Positions 1-10,267 are shown, counted from the first letter of the stretch. The stretch is DNA of 64,000 nucleotides from Polaribacter glomeratus (GCF_002954665.1 NZ_MSCM01000002.1:468767-532766), one strand, 5' to 3'. The notes: generated by a model from the letters alone, not told the origin. Numbers and translations are program-made.

Positions 1-1
1 A

Positions 2-103
2 GCTACAAAAATTTACCTTCCTATTGATATTCTCATAAAAGAAAATGTAATTTATCATGATTTAAATCAAAAGTTATTTGAGAACGAAAACTATCCTAAA
101 TAG
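2..103 (+). CDS. 3' end of an unidentified protein, cut by the window edge
   Basis: An open frame runs from the window edge to a TAG at 101-103 and encodes 33 residues (ending ENENYPK). The codon pattern looks like protein, with alternating hydrophobic and charged residues such as KIYLPIDIL, but nothing identifies a family. It precedes the polysaccharide locus on the same strand. It could be the tail of a real upstream gene or part of the same decayed region as the remnant at 202-361. Confidence 0.35.
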   Translation, partial: ATKIYLPIDILIKENVIYHDLNQKLFENENYPK

Positions 104-201
104 CATAAACTAGACGATAATGCACCTATTTTGAACTATAAACACCTTCTTTATTTCTATTTTTACAAAGCATACATATTATAAATAAAAATTTATCGAT
201 T

Positions 202-361
202 ATGGATTACAAAAAATAAATTCTTTTTATTGTTCTAATTTTTAAATCTCTTCAGCTTATTATATGCTCAAGAAGTTGCGAAAATTATTTCTGATAAAGA
301 AACTATCAGAAAAAATTATTTGCCAGATTTCAGCTACGCTGGATATCAATTTGGGAAATAA
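202..361 (+). pseudogene. Decayed N-terminus of a secreted protein, possibly beta-helix polysaccharide-active
   Basis: An ATG at 202 starts MDYKK and then hits TAA. In a neighbouring frame, with one further stop, a signal-peptide-like stretch (NLFSLLYAQ) leads into a mature N-terminus containing LPDFSYAGYQFG, ending at TAA 359-361. From memory, LPDFSYAGY is typical of the start of secreted parallel beta-helix proteins in Bacteroidota polysaccharide loci. Only the first 50 or so codons survive, with at least one frameshift and two stops. The family call is inference from one short motif. The location next to a polysaccharide utilization locus fits it. Confidence 0.35.
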
Positions 362-444
362 AATTCTTTCCTCATATAAATATCAATAAAAAAGGCATCA
401 AAAAATAAGTATATTTATAGCTATTGAAAAATTAATAAAAACGC

Positions 445-1194
445 ATGAAAAAATTAGTATTCCTTCTTGTTTTTACTTGTTTACTTTATAATTGTACAAA
501 AAAAGATTCTAAAGTTCAGCTTCAAAAAGAGCTATGGAATCTCGAAAAAAGAGAACAATTTTTAGAAAATAGAAATGATTCTACAACTTGGGATACAGAA
601 ATGCTTAAAAATGACAAGCAATTTATAGGAATTGCAGACTTTGGTCCTTTTGAGTTTGGTGCTTTTCCGGTTTCTGATTACGATCTAATTGGCAAAGAAA
701 GTTTTAAAGGTTTAGGAAGTATTAGCGAAGAGTTTGAATTAGGAAACAAGCAAATTTTAATGAATAGCTTTTCTGTAGGGAATAACGAATTGAATAAAAA
801 CAGGTTAAAAGAATTAAAAGATGCCGTTTTTTTTCACCTAATTATTTTAACCGACACCATCGATACTGTAAATTATAATTTAAATCAAAGAACGCCTGTT
901 TCTAGAAATCATCCAGATTATTTAGGACAAGGATTTATTAAAACCAAAAATAATCGAATAGATTATGTTGCGTTTCAAACAGCAGAAAATGCTGCGTATG
1001 CAATTATTAATACAAGGCTTTTTGATTTAAATTTTGGAAAAACAATTTTAATTGCTCCTCAAAAAGATAAATCGTTACGGTCATTTCAAGTTAAAAGCCC
1101 TACCATCTCATCAGACTCAATTATCGATTACACCAAAAAATTACTAAACAAACAAAAAGTAGTTGAGTTCTTTGGTAAAAAAGAAAACATATAG
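445..1194 (+). CDS. Lipoprotein of unknown function upstream of the PUL regulator
   Basis: 249 residues. The N-terminus is a short hydrophobic signal ending in a lipobox (LLYNC, Cys17) followed by TKKDSK, so it should be lipid-anchored and probably periplasm- or surface-facing. The mature part has a charged N-terminal stretch and a Gly/Phe-rich segment (GIADFGPFEFGAFP). No domain or catalytic motif is recognisable. The stop lies 28 bases before the hybrid sensor at 1223 on the same strand, so the two are probably co-transcribed. A link to glycan sensing or uptake is only suggested by that position. Confidence 0.8.
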   Translation: MKKLVFLLVFTCLLYNCTKKDSKVQLQKELWNLEKREQFLENRNDSTTWDTEMLKNDKQFIGIADFGPFEFGAFPVSDYDLIGKESFKGLGSISEEFELGNKQILMNSFSVGNNELNKNRLKELKDAVFFHLIILTDTIDTVNYNLNQRTPVSRNHPDYLGQGFIKTKNNRIDYVAFQTAENAAYAIINTRLFDLNFGKTILIAPQKDKSLRSFQVKSPTISSDSIIDYTKKLLNKQKVVEFFGKKENI

Positions 1195-1222
1195 GCAACT
1201 TCTAAAAGAATTTTAATCATTT

Positions 1223-4200
1223 ATGAACATAAAATATCGCTTTCTTTACTTCCTTTTTTTAATAAATTGTTTCTTATGTTTTTCGCAAACAGAAGAAATT
1301 CAATTTAATCATATTTCTACTTCCGAAGGATTGTCACAAAGTTCTGTAATTGCAATCCATCAAGATAAACTGGGACAAATGTGGTTTGGCACAAGAGATG
1401 GTTTAAATAAATATGATGGTAATACATTTACAATTTATAGAAATATTTCTGATGATAAAACCTCTATAAGTAACAATGATATTTTATCCATTTTAGAAGA
1501 TAAAGAAGGTTTTATTTGGATTGGAACCTATAATGGATTAAACAAATACGATCCTAAAAAAAACACTTTTACCAACTATTTTCACAACAATAATAGCAAC
1601 TCTTTAAGTAACAATACTATCTGGACGCTTAAAGAAATGTCTAATAACGAAATATGGATTGGTACTGCTGACGGACTTTCTATTTATAGCAAAACAACAG
1701 ATTCATTTACAAATATTTTTAACAAAACAAACAATGAACAAAGTCTTGTTGGTGACCATATTTTATCGATTTTAGAAACTAAAAATAAAGATATTTATAT
1801 AGGCACAACAACAGGTTTAAGTCATTTAATTAAGAGAACAAATAGCGAATTTACTTTTAATAATTTTGCAAATTTTAAGAATAATAAGAATCCTATTTAT
1901 GTTCAAGATTTACTAGAAGACCGTAAAAGTAACTTACTCATTGCATCAAAAAATGAAGGATTGTTGTATTTAAATAAGTCTAAAAACAGCATAGAATATC
2001 ATTTATCAGAAGTACATCAAAAAAAAGTTTCTAATGATATTAGACGAATTGTTTTTGATGATAAAAACCAACTTTGGATTGGTACTTACAACGGATTACA
2101 CATTCTAAAAAACAGTAAAGATATACTCGATTTAAAAAATGAAGTAAACAACTCTAAAAGCATTAGTAAAAACAGTATTAAATCAATCTTAAAAGATAAA
2201 AAAGGTTCAATTTGGGTTGGTACTTATTATGGAGGTTTAAATATTTGGGATACTGCAAATGTTAATTTTATCAATTTTTCTGAAAACAATAACTCTAAAA
2301 AAATTAATTACAACGTTATTAGTTCTATCGAAAATTATAAAAATCTTTTGTTTTTGGGAACAGAAGGAAAAGGAATAAATATTTTTGATACCAAAACAAA
2401 TAATGTAAAATATTTAGATAAAAACAATAATTCTCTACTTTTAGATGATAACATAAAATCTCTTTTTGTTGATAAAAACAAACTTTGGGTTGGTACTTTT
2501 AATAGCGGAATTGCAATTTATGATTTAGAAAAAAATACTTTTCAACAGGATAAAGAGACCAAAGAAATTCGTGAATTCTTGAGTAAAATAGGCGTTTATT
2601 CGATAAAAAAAGAGGGCAATAAAAATTATTGGTTTGGTACTTTTGGACTAGGAGTTGTAAAATACAATTCTGAAAACAAGTCGATTACTGTTTTTAAAAA
2701 TAATATTGCAGACAACAATTCATTATCTAATAATTTGGTAAGATCTATTACCATCGATTCTAAAAATAATGTTTGGGCAAGTACACAAAGAGGTTTAAAT
2801 AAAATAACAAGTACTCATAAAGTGCAGCGTTATTTTTATGACAGCAATGTGCAATCTGGAGATGATATTGCCGCAATTTTTGAGGATAAAAATAATACTA
2901 TCTGGATTGGTACAAAAGCAAAAGGGTTGTTTAAATTAGAAGGAGAAAAATTTATAAAAGTCCAACTTTTTGGTAAAACAAGAAACATATCTAACGTTCA
3001 TAGTGTTTTAGAGGATGACAAAAACAACCTTTGGATTAGCACAAACGAAGGACTTATTCGATACAATATTAAAACTCAAAAAACGAGCATCTACAATCAA
3101 AAAGATGGTTTAATTGGTAATGAGTTTAATGATAATTCTAGTTTAAAAATTGGTGATTCTCAGTTTTATTTTGGTGGTCCAGATGGCATTACTGCCTTTA
3201 ATACTGCCAATTTTACTACAAATTCTTATGCACCACAAGTTATAATTACAGACTTTAAAATAAAAAATAAATCTGTAAGAGCCAAAGACAATTCTAATGT
3301 TTTAGAAAACACAATTAGCTTTACAAACGATATTTCACTTACGTATGAAGAAGGTAATTTTTCCATTCAATTTGCGATTCCTAATTATATAAACTCTAAA
3401 AACAACTCGTATCAATATCGATTAAAAGGTTTAGAAAAAGAGTGGATTTTTACCAGAGAAAATTCTGCTTCGTACACAATTCAAAATCCTGGAAATTACA
3501 CTTTTGAAATAAAAGGAGCAAATAATGATGGTGTTTGGAATCTAAAACCAACAACTTTAATGATAACTGTAAACGCAGCACCTTGGCGCAGTTGGTGGGC
3601 TTTTTTATTGTACACACTTCTAATTGCAACTGCGCTTTATTTTTTATTTTCTATACAAAAATCTAAAACACGTTTAAAACATGCCTTAGATTTAGAACAG
3701 TTAGAAAACGAAAAAATTGAAGAAAACAACAAAGCAAAACTAGAATTTTTTACCAATATTTCTCATGAATTTAGAACACCTTTAACGCTTATTTTAGGAC
3801 CCTTACAAAATATTTTATCAGATTATAAAGGCAGCAGTAAGATGTATAAAAAATTGTTGGTGGTAGAAAATAGTGCCAAACATTTATTGCAATTAATTAA
3901 TAGATTGATGGATTTTAGAAAGCTAGAAAACAATCTTTTTAAACTAGAGGCTGCAGAAGGTAATATTGTAAAATTTTTAAAAGAAATCTTTTTATCGTTT
4001 ACAGAATATGCAAAAGATGGTGATTACGATTTTAATTTTCATACCACAGAAGATGTTATTCTAGTTTATTATGATCGTTATAAATTAGAACGCGTTTTTT
4101 ATAACTTAATTTCTAACGCATTTAGATATACACCAAAAAACGGCGCAATAAACATCAGAATAAAAGAAGAAAACAACACTATTATAATTTCTGTAGAAGA

Positions 4201-5317
4201 TACTGGCGTTGGAATTTCTTTAGAAAATCATGAAAAAATATTTGATCGCTTTTTTGAAGTAACTGCAAATAACAAACCAGATACTAACTATAATAAAGGA
4301 ACAGGAATTGGTTTATCAATTGCAAAAAACATTGTAAATCTTCATAAAGGAACCTTAAAAGTTGAAAATAATAAAAATAATACGGGCTCTATTTTTAAGG
4401 TAACGCTACCATCTGGAAAAGATCATTTAAATGAAGATGAAATTATAAAAGACTTTAAATTTAGCGATGATGTTTCTCAATATGTAACTCAATTAAATGA
4501 GCCTATAATTATTTTAGAAGATGAGTTAACCGATAAAATAAATGATACAGAAAAAGATACGATACTCTTAGTTGAAGACAACAAACCACTGCGTAAATTT
4601 ATGAAAGGTTTATTAAAAGAAGACTACAATATTCTAGAAGCCGAAAACGGTAAAATCGCTCTAAAAATAGCCATAAAACATTCTCCAAATTTAATTGTTA
4701 GTGATGTTGTAATGCCAATTATGGTGGGTACAGAATTGTGTTCAGAAATTAAGAGCAATATAAAAACAAGCCACATTCCTATTATTTTATTAACTTCTAG
4801 ATCGTCGTTAATTTACAAACTTGAGGGTTTAGAAAGTGGTGCAGACGATTATATAAGTAAACCTTTTAATGTTGATGAATTTAAAATAAGAATTAAAAAT
4901 CTACTAGAAACTACTAATAGATTAAAAGAAAAATTTTCTAGCAATGATTTATTAGCACAAAGCGAAGTTGTTATTTCTTCTTTAGATGAAAAACTATACA
5001 AAAGATCTTTAGAAATTGTAGAAGCAAACATCTCTAATGAAGATTTTGATATTCCTTATTTCTGCTCAGAATTAGGGCTTAGTAGAACCATGTTATTTAT
5101 AAAAATTAAAGCTTGGACAAATTTTACACCAAACGATTTTATTCAACATTTAAGAATAAAGCGAGCAGCGCAATTATTAGAACAAGGAAAAATAAATATT
5201 TCTGAAATAAGTTATAAGGTTGGTTTTAAAAACCCAAAATATTTTAGCAAATGCTTCTCAAAAAAATATAACGAAACACCTTCTCAGTATTCAAATAGAT
5301 TTTCTGACACTAATTAG
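1223..5317 (+). CDS. Hybrid two-component system sensor/regulator of the PUL
   Basis: 1364 residues, the usual size and order for a Bacteroidetes HTCS. A signal sequence (about 1-22) is followed by a long periplasmic sensor of Reg_prop beta-propeller repeats (recurring WIGT..GL motifs, about 35-670) and a Y_Y_Y domain (about 690-780). A membrane segment (about 788-808) leads to HisKA with the phospho-accepting His848 in SHEFRTPL, then HATPase_c (about 945-1060, DTGVGIS and GTGIGLS motifs). A receiver has Asp1161 in SDVVMP, and an AraC-type helix-turn-helix ends the protein (about 1280-1362). Such proteins bind a glycan breakdown product in the periplasm and activate the neighbouring SusC/SusD operon. 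All key residues are present. The ligand cannot be read from sequence. Confidence 0.97.
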   Translation: MNIKYRFLYFLFLINCFLCFSQTEEIQFNHISTSEGLSQSSVIAIHQDKLGQMWFGTRDGLNKYDGNTFTIYRNISDDKTSISNNDILSILEDKEGFIWIGTYNGLNKYDPKKNTFTNYFHNNNSNSLSNNTIWTLKEMSNNEIWIGTADGLSIYSKTTDSFTNIFNKTNNEQSLVGDHILSILETKNKDIYIGTTTGLSHLIKRTNSEFTFNNFANFKNNKNPIYVQDLLEDRKSNLLIASKNEGLLYLNKSKNSIEYHLSEVHQKKVSNDIRRIVFDDKNQLWIGTYNGLHILKNSKDILDLKNEVNNSKSISKNSIKSILKDKKGSIWVGTYYGGLNIWDTANVNFINFSENNNSKKINYNVISSIENYKNLLFLGTEGKGINIFDTKTNNVKYLDKNNNSLLLDDNIKSLFVDKNKLWVGTFNSGIAIYDLEKNTFQQDKETKEIREFLSKIGVYSIKKEGNKNYWFGTFGLGVVKYNSENKSITVFKNNIADNNSLSNNLVRSITIDSKNNVWASTQRGLNKITSTHKVQRYFYDSNVQSGDDIAAIFEDKNNTIWIGTKAKGLFKLEGEKFIKVQLFGKTRNISNVHSVLEDDKNNLWISTNEGLIRYNIKTQKTSIYNQKDGLIGNEFNDNSSLKIGDSQFYFGGPDGITAFNTANFTTNSYAPQVIITDFKIKNKSVRAKDNSNVLENTISFTNDISLTYEEGNFSIQFAIPNYINSKNNSYQYRLKGLEKEWIFTRENSASYTIQNPGNYTFEIKGANNDGVWNLKPTTLMITVNAAPWRSWWAFLLYTLLIATALYFLFSIQKSKTRLKHALDLEQLENEKIEENNKAKLEFFTNISHEFRTPLTLILGPLQNILSDYKGSSKMYKKLLVVENSAKHLLQLINRLMDFRKLENNLFKLEAAEGNIVKFLKEIFLSFTEYAKDGDYDFNFHTTEDVILVYYDRYKLERVFYNLISNAFRYTPKNGAINIRIKEENNTIIISVEDTGVGISLENHEKIFDRFFEVTANNKPDTNYNKGTGIGLSIAKNIVNLHKGTLKVENNKNNTGSIFKVTLPSGKDHLNEDEIIKDFKFSDDVSQYVTQLNEPIIILEDELTDKINDTEKDTILLVEDNKPLRKFMKGLLKEDYNILEAENGKIALKIAIKHSPNLIVSDVVMPIMVGTELCSEIKSNIKTSHIPIILLTSRSSLIYKLEGLESGADDYISKPFNVDEFKIRIKNLLETTNRLKEKFSSNDLLAQSEVVISSLDEKLYKRSLEIVEANISNEDFDIPYFCSELGLSRTMLFIKIKAWTNFTPNDFIQHLRIKRAAQLLEQGKINISEISYKVGFKNPKYFSKCFSKKYNETPSQYSNRFSDTN

Positions 5318-5329
5318 TGTGTTTTTTTT
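5307..5329 (+). terminator. Likely intrinsic terminator of the HTCS gene
   Basis: A self-complementary ACACTAATTAGTGT (5307-5320) overlaps the HTCS stop codon (TAG, 5315-5317) and is followed by a run of eight T. The stem is only 5 bp with an AATT loop, so it is a weak terminator. It would insulate the regulator from the SusC operon. Confidence 0.5.
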
Positions 5330-5416
5330 ACCTTAAAACCCCACATATACTTGAGTTTGGATAATTTTACACCCTTTCAGGATTTCAAATTCAAGTAGTT
5401 ACTATACTTTTAAAAC

Positions 5417-5506
5417 ATGAAAAGCGATCCAAAAAGAATCTTTACTCAAATTATTTTAGCTTCAATAATTATGGTTTTGATTCTTACAATGGTTTACTTT
5501 TTTTAA
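5417..5506 (+). CDS. Candidate 29-residue single-pass membrane peptide
   Basis: ATG at 5417 and TAA at 5504-5506 enclose 29 codons. The N-terminus is basic and polar (MKSDPKRIFTQ), followed by a continuous 18-residue hydrophobic helix ending in YFF, which is the layout of a small inner-membrane peptide with the N-terminus inside. It lies alone between the HTCS gene and SusC. No Shine-Dalgarno is obvious, but these are often weak in Bacteroidota. Small ORFs of this length also occur by chance, so it remains a candidate. Confidence 0.4.
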   Translation: MKSDPKRIFTQIILASIIMVLILTMVYFF

Positions 5507-5621
5507 TAAAAAAACATTTATGATTGTTAAAATAATATAGATATGGAAGACTGTAGATATATGAATGTTTAGCAGACCTGTTTGGATAGTATGTAATTAA
5601 ATCAATTAAAAACTAAATTTT

Positions 5622-8600
5622 ATGTCACAAAACAACTCAATTAAAAAAATTAGCACCTGCTTATTTCTGCTGGCGTCGCTTTTTGCTTTTTCTCAGCAAA
5701 AAGTAACAGGTAAGGTAACAGACGGCAACAGTAAATTTGGATTACCAACCGTAACCATTCAAGTTAAAGGAACCTCAAACGGTACAACATCAGATTTTGA
5801 TGGTAACTATACAATTACAGTCTCTAATGCTGATGCTATTTTAGTTTTTAGTTATTTAGGATATGCTTCGCAAGAAGTAAAAATAAATAAAAGAAGCATC
5901 ATTAATATTTCTTTAGCTGAAAATGAAAATCTTTTAAATGAAATTGTAGTAGTTGGTTATGGATCTGTTAAAAAGAGCGACATTACAGGTGCTGTTTCTT
6001 CTGTAAAATCTGAAGAATTAAATGCATTTCCTGTTTTAGATGCCGCTCAAGCTCTGCAAGGAAGAGCTGCAGGTGTTTCTGTACAGTCTAATAATGGTGG
6101 AGAACCTGGTACACCAATTTCGGTAAAAATTCGTGGAAACACTTCTATTGGCGCAAGTAGTTCTGCTCTTATTGTTGTAGATGGTTTTGTAGGCGCAAAC
6201 ATGCCACAAGCAAATGACATCGAATCTTTAGAAGTTTTAAAAGATGCTTCTGCTACTGCAATATATGGTTCTAGAGGTTCTAACGGAGTTATTTTAGTTA
6301 CCACTAAAAAAGGTAAAAAAGGCCGTTTGTCTGTAGAGTTAAATAGCACATATTCTGCACAAACAACCTCAGAAAGATTAGATTTGTTAAATGCAGATCA
6401 ATTTGGCGATTATCAAACAGCAATCAATCCTGCTTATGTAAGAGGAACTGCAAATACAGATTGGCAAGACTTAATCTACAAAACGGGTAGTACTGCAAAT
6501 CATCAACTTTCTTTTTCAGGAGGAACAGATAAAGTAAATTTTTACGCTTCTGGAACTTATTTTGATCAAGATGGTGTTGTTTTAAATTCTGGTTTTAATA
6601 GAACTTCTTTTTTATCAAATATAGATGCACAAATAACAGATAAATTAAAATTAGGTTTTAATGCTTTTGGAAGCAGAAGTGAAAAACAAGGAATTTCTAC
6701 ACAAGCAGATACTGGTGGTCGTGGATCAGGTGATGTTGTTTCTATCGCCTTCAGATTTTCGCCAGATTTAGGCCTTTTTAATGCTAATGGATCAAATTCA
6801 GTCGATTTTCTTAGAGACGGAATAGACAATCCTGTTGCTGTAGCTAAAGAAAGTATAGATGAAACTAAAACAGATAATTACAGAGCAAATTTCTATGCAA
6901 ATTATGATCTACTAGAAAATCTTACTTTTAAAACTACTTTTGGTTTTAGTACTATTAATGAAACAAGAGGAACTTATAAACCATCAACCTTAGAGCTTAC
7001 TGCTGGTCAACAAGGCGGAATTGGTGCAATAGCAAATGCAAGAATGACCAATGTTTTAAGTGAAAATTATTTGACTTACACAAAAGATCTTGATAAAAGT
7101 AAATTAACATTATTAGCTGGGTATTCCTATCAGAAAAACACCACAGAAAGATCTTCTGCAGGTGCACAAGGATTTACTTCGGATAGCTTTTCTTACTATA
7201 ATTTAGGCGGTGGTGCAACTCCATTACCACCAGCATCCTCATTAACAGAAACAGAAATTTTATCTCAATTTGGTAGATTAAATTATGACTATAATGATAA
7301 GTACTTATTAACACTTACTGCAAGACGAGACGGCGCGTCTAACTTTGCTGCAAATGAAAAGTATGCATTTTTTCCTTCTGGCGCTTTTGGATGGAAAGTA
7401 TCTAACGAAGAATTTATAAAAAATATTGAACAAATTTCTAACTTAAAGTTAAGAGTAAGTTATGGTGTTACAGGAAATCCTTCTATTTCTCCTTACCAAT
7501 CTTTAGCCAGTTTTAATAATATTTATGCAGCTGTTGGCGGGCAAACTGTAAATGCAGTTGTACCAAACCAAAGTGCAAATCCAACTTTAAAATGGGAGTC
7601 TTCTTACCAATCAAATTTTGGTATCGATTTAGGTTTATTCAATAGTAAAATATCGCTTTCTCTAGATTATTATAATATCGATACTAAAGATGTTATTCTA
7701 GGAGATACTGGTCAGCCAGAATATTTTGGATTCTTAAACAACCAAAGTTTAAAAAATATTGGTGAAATAAATAATAAAGGATTAGAGATTTCTTTATCAA
7801 CAAAAAATATTAGTACTGATAATTTTAGTTGGAAAACAGATTTTAACTGGTCTAAAAACAGAAATAAAATGGTAACCTTAATTGGTGGCGAAGATGTATT
7901 TTTAAACGCTGCTCCTGGTCATTTTTTAAGAGACGAGACTCATCTATTAAGAGAAGGTGAAGCTGTTGGTGTGTTCTGGGGTTATGATTATCAAGGCGTT
8001 TATCAAGGCGGCGCATTGCCAACTGGCACAGGAACTTTAACTGCAAATGCTGCTCCTGGTGATGAATTATTTACAGATATTGATGGTGACGGTAAAATTA
8101 CATCGTCTGATGACAGAAAAATAATAGGAGATCCTAACCAAGATTGGACAATGGGTATCACCAATACGTTTACCTATAAAAATATTGATTTAAATATCTT
8201 TTTTCAAGGTGCTTACGGTGGCGACATTATGAGTCTTACACATTTAGAGCTAGCAAACGGAAACTCTAACTCAACTACAGAAGTTTTAAATGCTTGGACT
8301 CCTAGCAACACAAACACAAATGTGCCTTCTGCAAAAGTTAGAGCAAATGATATTTCTTCTCGTTTTGTATATGATGGAAGTTATATTAGACTAAAAAACA
8401 TTGCTTTGGGTTATACTTTGCCTTCAGATATTACAAAAAAACTAGGAATGGATAATGTTAGGCTCTCTGTAAGTGGGCAAAATTTATTAACTTTTACAGA
8501 CTATCCTGGTTTAGATCCAGAAGTAAGTTACAAAGCTTCAGGAAGCCAAAACAGCAACGTAAACCAAGGTTTTGATTATGGTAATTATCCAAATATCCAA

Positions 8601-8633
8601 TCTGTAAGCTTTAGTTTGAACTTAAAATTTTAA
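5622..8633 (+). CDS. SusC/RagA-type TonB-dependent outer-membrane glycan transporter
   Basis: 1003 residues. After a signal peptide (about 1-24) comes a CarboxypepD_reg-like domain beginning KVTGKVTD (about 27-105). A TonB-box-like segment (EIVVVGYG) and the plug domain with SATAIYGSRGSNGVILVTTKK (about 120-235) follow, then a 22-strand-type barrel to a C-terminal Phe (SFSLNLKF). SusC proteins form the TonB-energised pore that imports oligosaccharides captured by the SusD lid. susD starts 24 bases downstream, so the two form an operon. A 300-base gap separates it from the HTCS regulator, which should control it. The glycan is not identifiable; GH88 and GH2 downstream suggest a uronic-acid-containing polysaccharide. 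Confidence 0.97.
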   Translation: MSQNNSIKKISTCLFLLASLFAFSQQKVTGKVTDGNSKFGLPTVTIQVKGTSNGTTSDFDGNYTITVSNADAILVFSYLGYASQEVKINKRSIINISLAENENLLNEIVVVGYGSVKKSDITGAVSSVKSEELNAFPVLDAAQALQGRAAGVSVQSNNGGEPGTPISVKIRGNTSIGASSSALIVVDGFVGANMPQANDIESLEVLKDASATAIYGSRGSNGVILVTTKKGKKGRLSVELNSTYSAQTTSERLDLLNADQFGDYQTAINPAYVRGTANTDWQDLIYKTGSTANHQLSFSGGTDKVNFYASGTYFDQDGVVLNSGFNRTSFLSNIDAQITDKLKLGFNAFGSRSEKQGISTQADTGGRGSGDVVSIAFRFSPDLGLFNANGSNSVDFLRDGIDNPVAVAKESIDETKTDNYRANFYANYDLLENLTFKTTFGFSTINETRGTYKPSTLELTAGQQGGIGAIANARMTNVLSENYLTYTKDLDKSKLTLLAGYSYQKNTTERSSAGAQGFTSDSFSYYNLGGGATPLPPASSLTETEILSQFGRLNYDYNDKYLLTLTARRDGASNFAANEKYAFFPSGAFGWKVSNEEFIKNIEQISNLKLRVSYGVTGNPSISPYQSLASFNNIYAAVGGQTVNAVVPNQSANPTLKWESSYQSNFGIDLGLFNSKISLSLDYYNIDTKDVILGDTGQPEYFGFLNNQSLKNIGEINNKGLEISLSTKNISTDNFSWKTDFNWSKNRNKMVTLIGGEDVFLNAAPGHFLRDETHLLREGEAVGVFWGYDYQGVYQGGALPTGTGTLTANAAPGDELFTDIDGDGKITSSDDRKIIGDPNQDWTMGITNTFTYKNIDLNIFFQGAYGGDIMSLTHLELANGNSNSTTEVLNAWTPSNTNTNVPSAKVRANDISSRFVYDGSYIRLKNIALGYTLPSDITKKLGMDNVRLSVSGQNLLTFTDYPGLDPEVSYKASGSQNSNVNQGFDYGNYPNIQSVSFSLNLKF

Positions 8634-8657
8634 TCAATAATTTAAAAAACATATCAT

Positions 8658-10193
8658 ATGAAAACATATAAATATTTATTCTTATTGATAGGATTGTCAA
8701 TAATAGGATGTTCAAACCTAGAAGAAGAACCTGTTGGGTTATTAGCTCCTGAAGGCTTCTTTAAATCTACAAAAGATATACAAACAGCGGTAAATGGTGC
8801 TTATGGTCATTTAACACACGAAAATTGGTGGGGCAGAAAAGGTTCTTTACCAATTATGCTTCGAAGTGATATGGTAGCAATTGGCGACCCAAATACAGCG
8901 CAAAGAAGAAGAGATCACGACACATTTGAAGTGGCAGATGATAACGGAATGATTACTGAATCTTGGCCAAGAAGCTACCAGGTTATTGCTGCTGCAAACC
9001 AAGCTATTGCAGGTGCAGCATCTGTAAATGTAGCAGACGACATTAAAAATAAAATTACTGCACAGGCTTATTTTATTAGAGCTTTTACCTATTTTCAATT
9101 AGTACGATTATATGGAGACATTCCTTATTTAGACAAACCAGTAACAAATGCAGAAGAAGCTGGATCTATATCTAAGACAGCAACCGCAGACGTTTACACT
9201 AATATTATTGCAGATTTAGTATTTGCAAAAACCTGGTTGCCAGATGTGCAACCAGTAAGATCTATGCCTTCTAAAGCAAGCGCACAATCTTATTTAGCTT
9301 TGGTATATTTAACAATGGGTCAATTTGATAATGCTAATTTTAACAAAGCATATTTAGAAGCTAAAGAAGTTATTCAAAATGAAGGAAAGTATCAATTGGC
9401 TTTAGAACCAGATTTTCAAAATTTATTTAATGCTGATAAAGTTGACGCTTCTAAAGAGCCATTATTTGTACTAGATTATAATGCTTTTGGAGACGGAGAT
9501 TACGGTAGAGATTTCCAACCTGCTTTAACTGGTATTAGAAATGACGAAAGAAATAGCACTGGTGGTGGCTGGTCTGTTGCAGTTCCTACGTTAGCTGTTT
9601 ATAATAGTTGGAATAATTTAGACTACAGAAAAGCGGTTAGTTTTGATGATACTATGTTGTATCGTGGTGCAGTTGTTCCTTATACTGATTTTTTAGGGAA
9701 ACACCCATCAATTGTTGCAAGACCTCATATTGCTAAATACACACGTCATATAGGTTTAAGTCTTGATGGAAACGGTAGAAAGTCTAGTATTAATTATGCC
9801 ATGATGCGCTATGCAGAAGTGTTGCTTATTGCTGCAGAAGCATTAAACGAAACGTCTCCAGGATCATCCGAAGCAAATGGATATGTAAACAGAGTTAGAG
9901 CGAGAGCAAGAAGCGGAAATGGTTCAAGTTTTCCTGCGGATGTTTCTGGTTTAAGTCAAAGTGATTTTAGAACAATGGTTTTAGAAGATCGTAAATGGGA
10001 ATTTGCATTTGAATTTATAAGATGGTTTGATATTACAAGAAGAAAAATGGGAGATGCTCCATACAACGTTTTTGGTGCAGGTGGTTTAGAGCAAAGACCT
10101 AACTTTAATTCGGCAAGAGATTATTTATTACCAATACCAGGAGATGAGTTACAGAGAAACCCTAACTTAATGCCTAATAATTCTGGCTACTAA
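8658..10193 (+). CDS. SusD/RagB-type surface glycan-binding lipoprotein
   Basis: 511 residues with a lipoprotein signal (LIGLSIIGC, Cys18 followed by SNLEEE, a typical Bacteroidota surface-export-like acidic tail). N-terminal SusD-like and C-terminal RagB/SusD domains are recognisable, with the TPR-type helices and motifs such as FIRAFTYFQLVRLYGDIP and the terminal LLPIPGDELQRNPNL. It should sit on the cell surface as the hinged lid of the SusC pore and bind oligosaccharides. It is 24 bases after susC. A strong hairpin lies 28 bases downstream and separates the pair from the glycosidases. Confidence 0.97.
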   Translation: MKTYKYLFLLIGLSIIGCSNLEEEPVGLLAPEGFFKSTKDIQTAVNGAYGHLTHENWWGRKGSLPIMLRSDMVAIGDPNTAQRRRDHDTFEVADDNGMITESWPRSYQVIAAANQAIAGAASVNVADDIKNKITAQAYFIRAFTYFQLVRLYGDIPYLDKPVTNAEEAGSISKTATADVYTNIIADLVFAKTWLPDVQPVRSMPSKASAQSYLALVYLTMGQFDNANFNKAYLEAKEVIQNEGKYQLALEPDFQNLFNADKVDASKEPLFVLDYNAFGDGDYGRDFQPALTGIRNDERNSTGGGWSVAVPTLAVYNSWNNLDYRKAVSFDDTMLYRGAVVPYTDFLGKHPSIVARPHIAKYTRHIGLSLDGNGRKSSINYAMMRYAEVLLIAAEALNETSPGSSEANGYVNRVRARARSGNGSSFPADVSGLSQSDFRTMVLEDRKWEFAFEFIRWFDITRRKMGDAPYNVFGAGGLEQRPNFNSARDYLLPIPGDELQRNPNLMPNNSGY

Positions 10194-10221
10194 AACCCAT
10201 AGATTATACTATTAAATTCAA

Positions 10222-10267
10222 AGTATTGGGTTTGCAATTTTACTTTTTAAGTTGTAAACCCAGTACT
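10222..10267 (+). promoter_or_regulatory. 16-bp stem-loop after susD
   Basis: Arms 10222-10237 and 10252-10267 pair along all 16 positions with two G-U wobbles, around a 14-base loop. There is no clear T run on the plus strand, so it looks more like an mRNA-stabilising or processing hairpin at the 3' end of susCD than a classical terminator. It probably sets lower expression for the downstream glycosidases. Confidence 0.6.
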
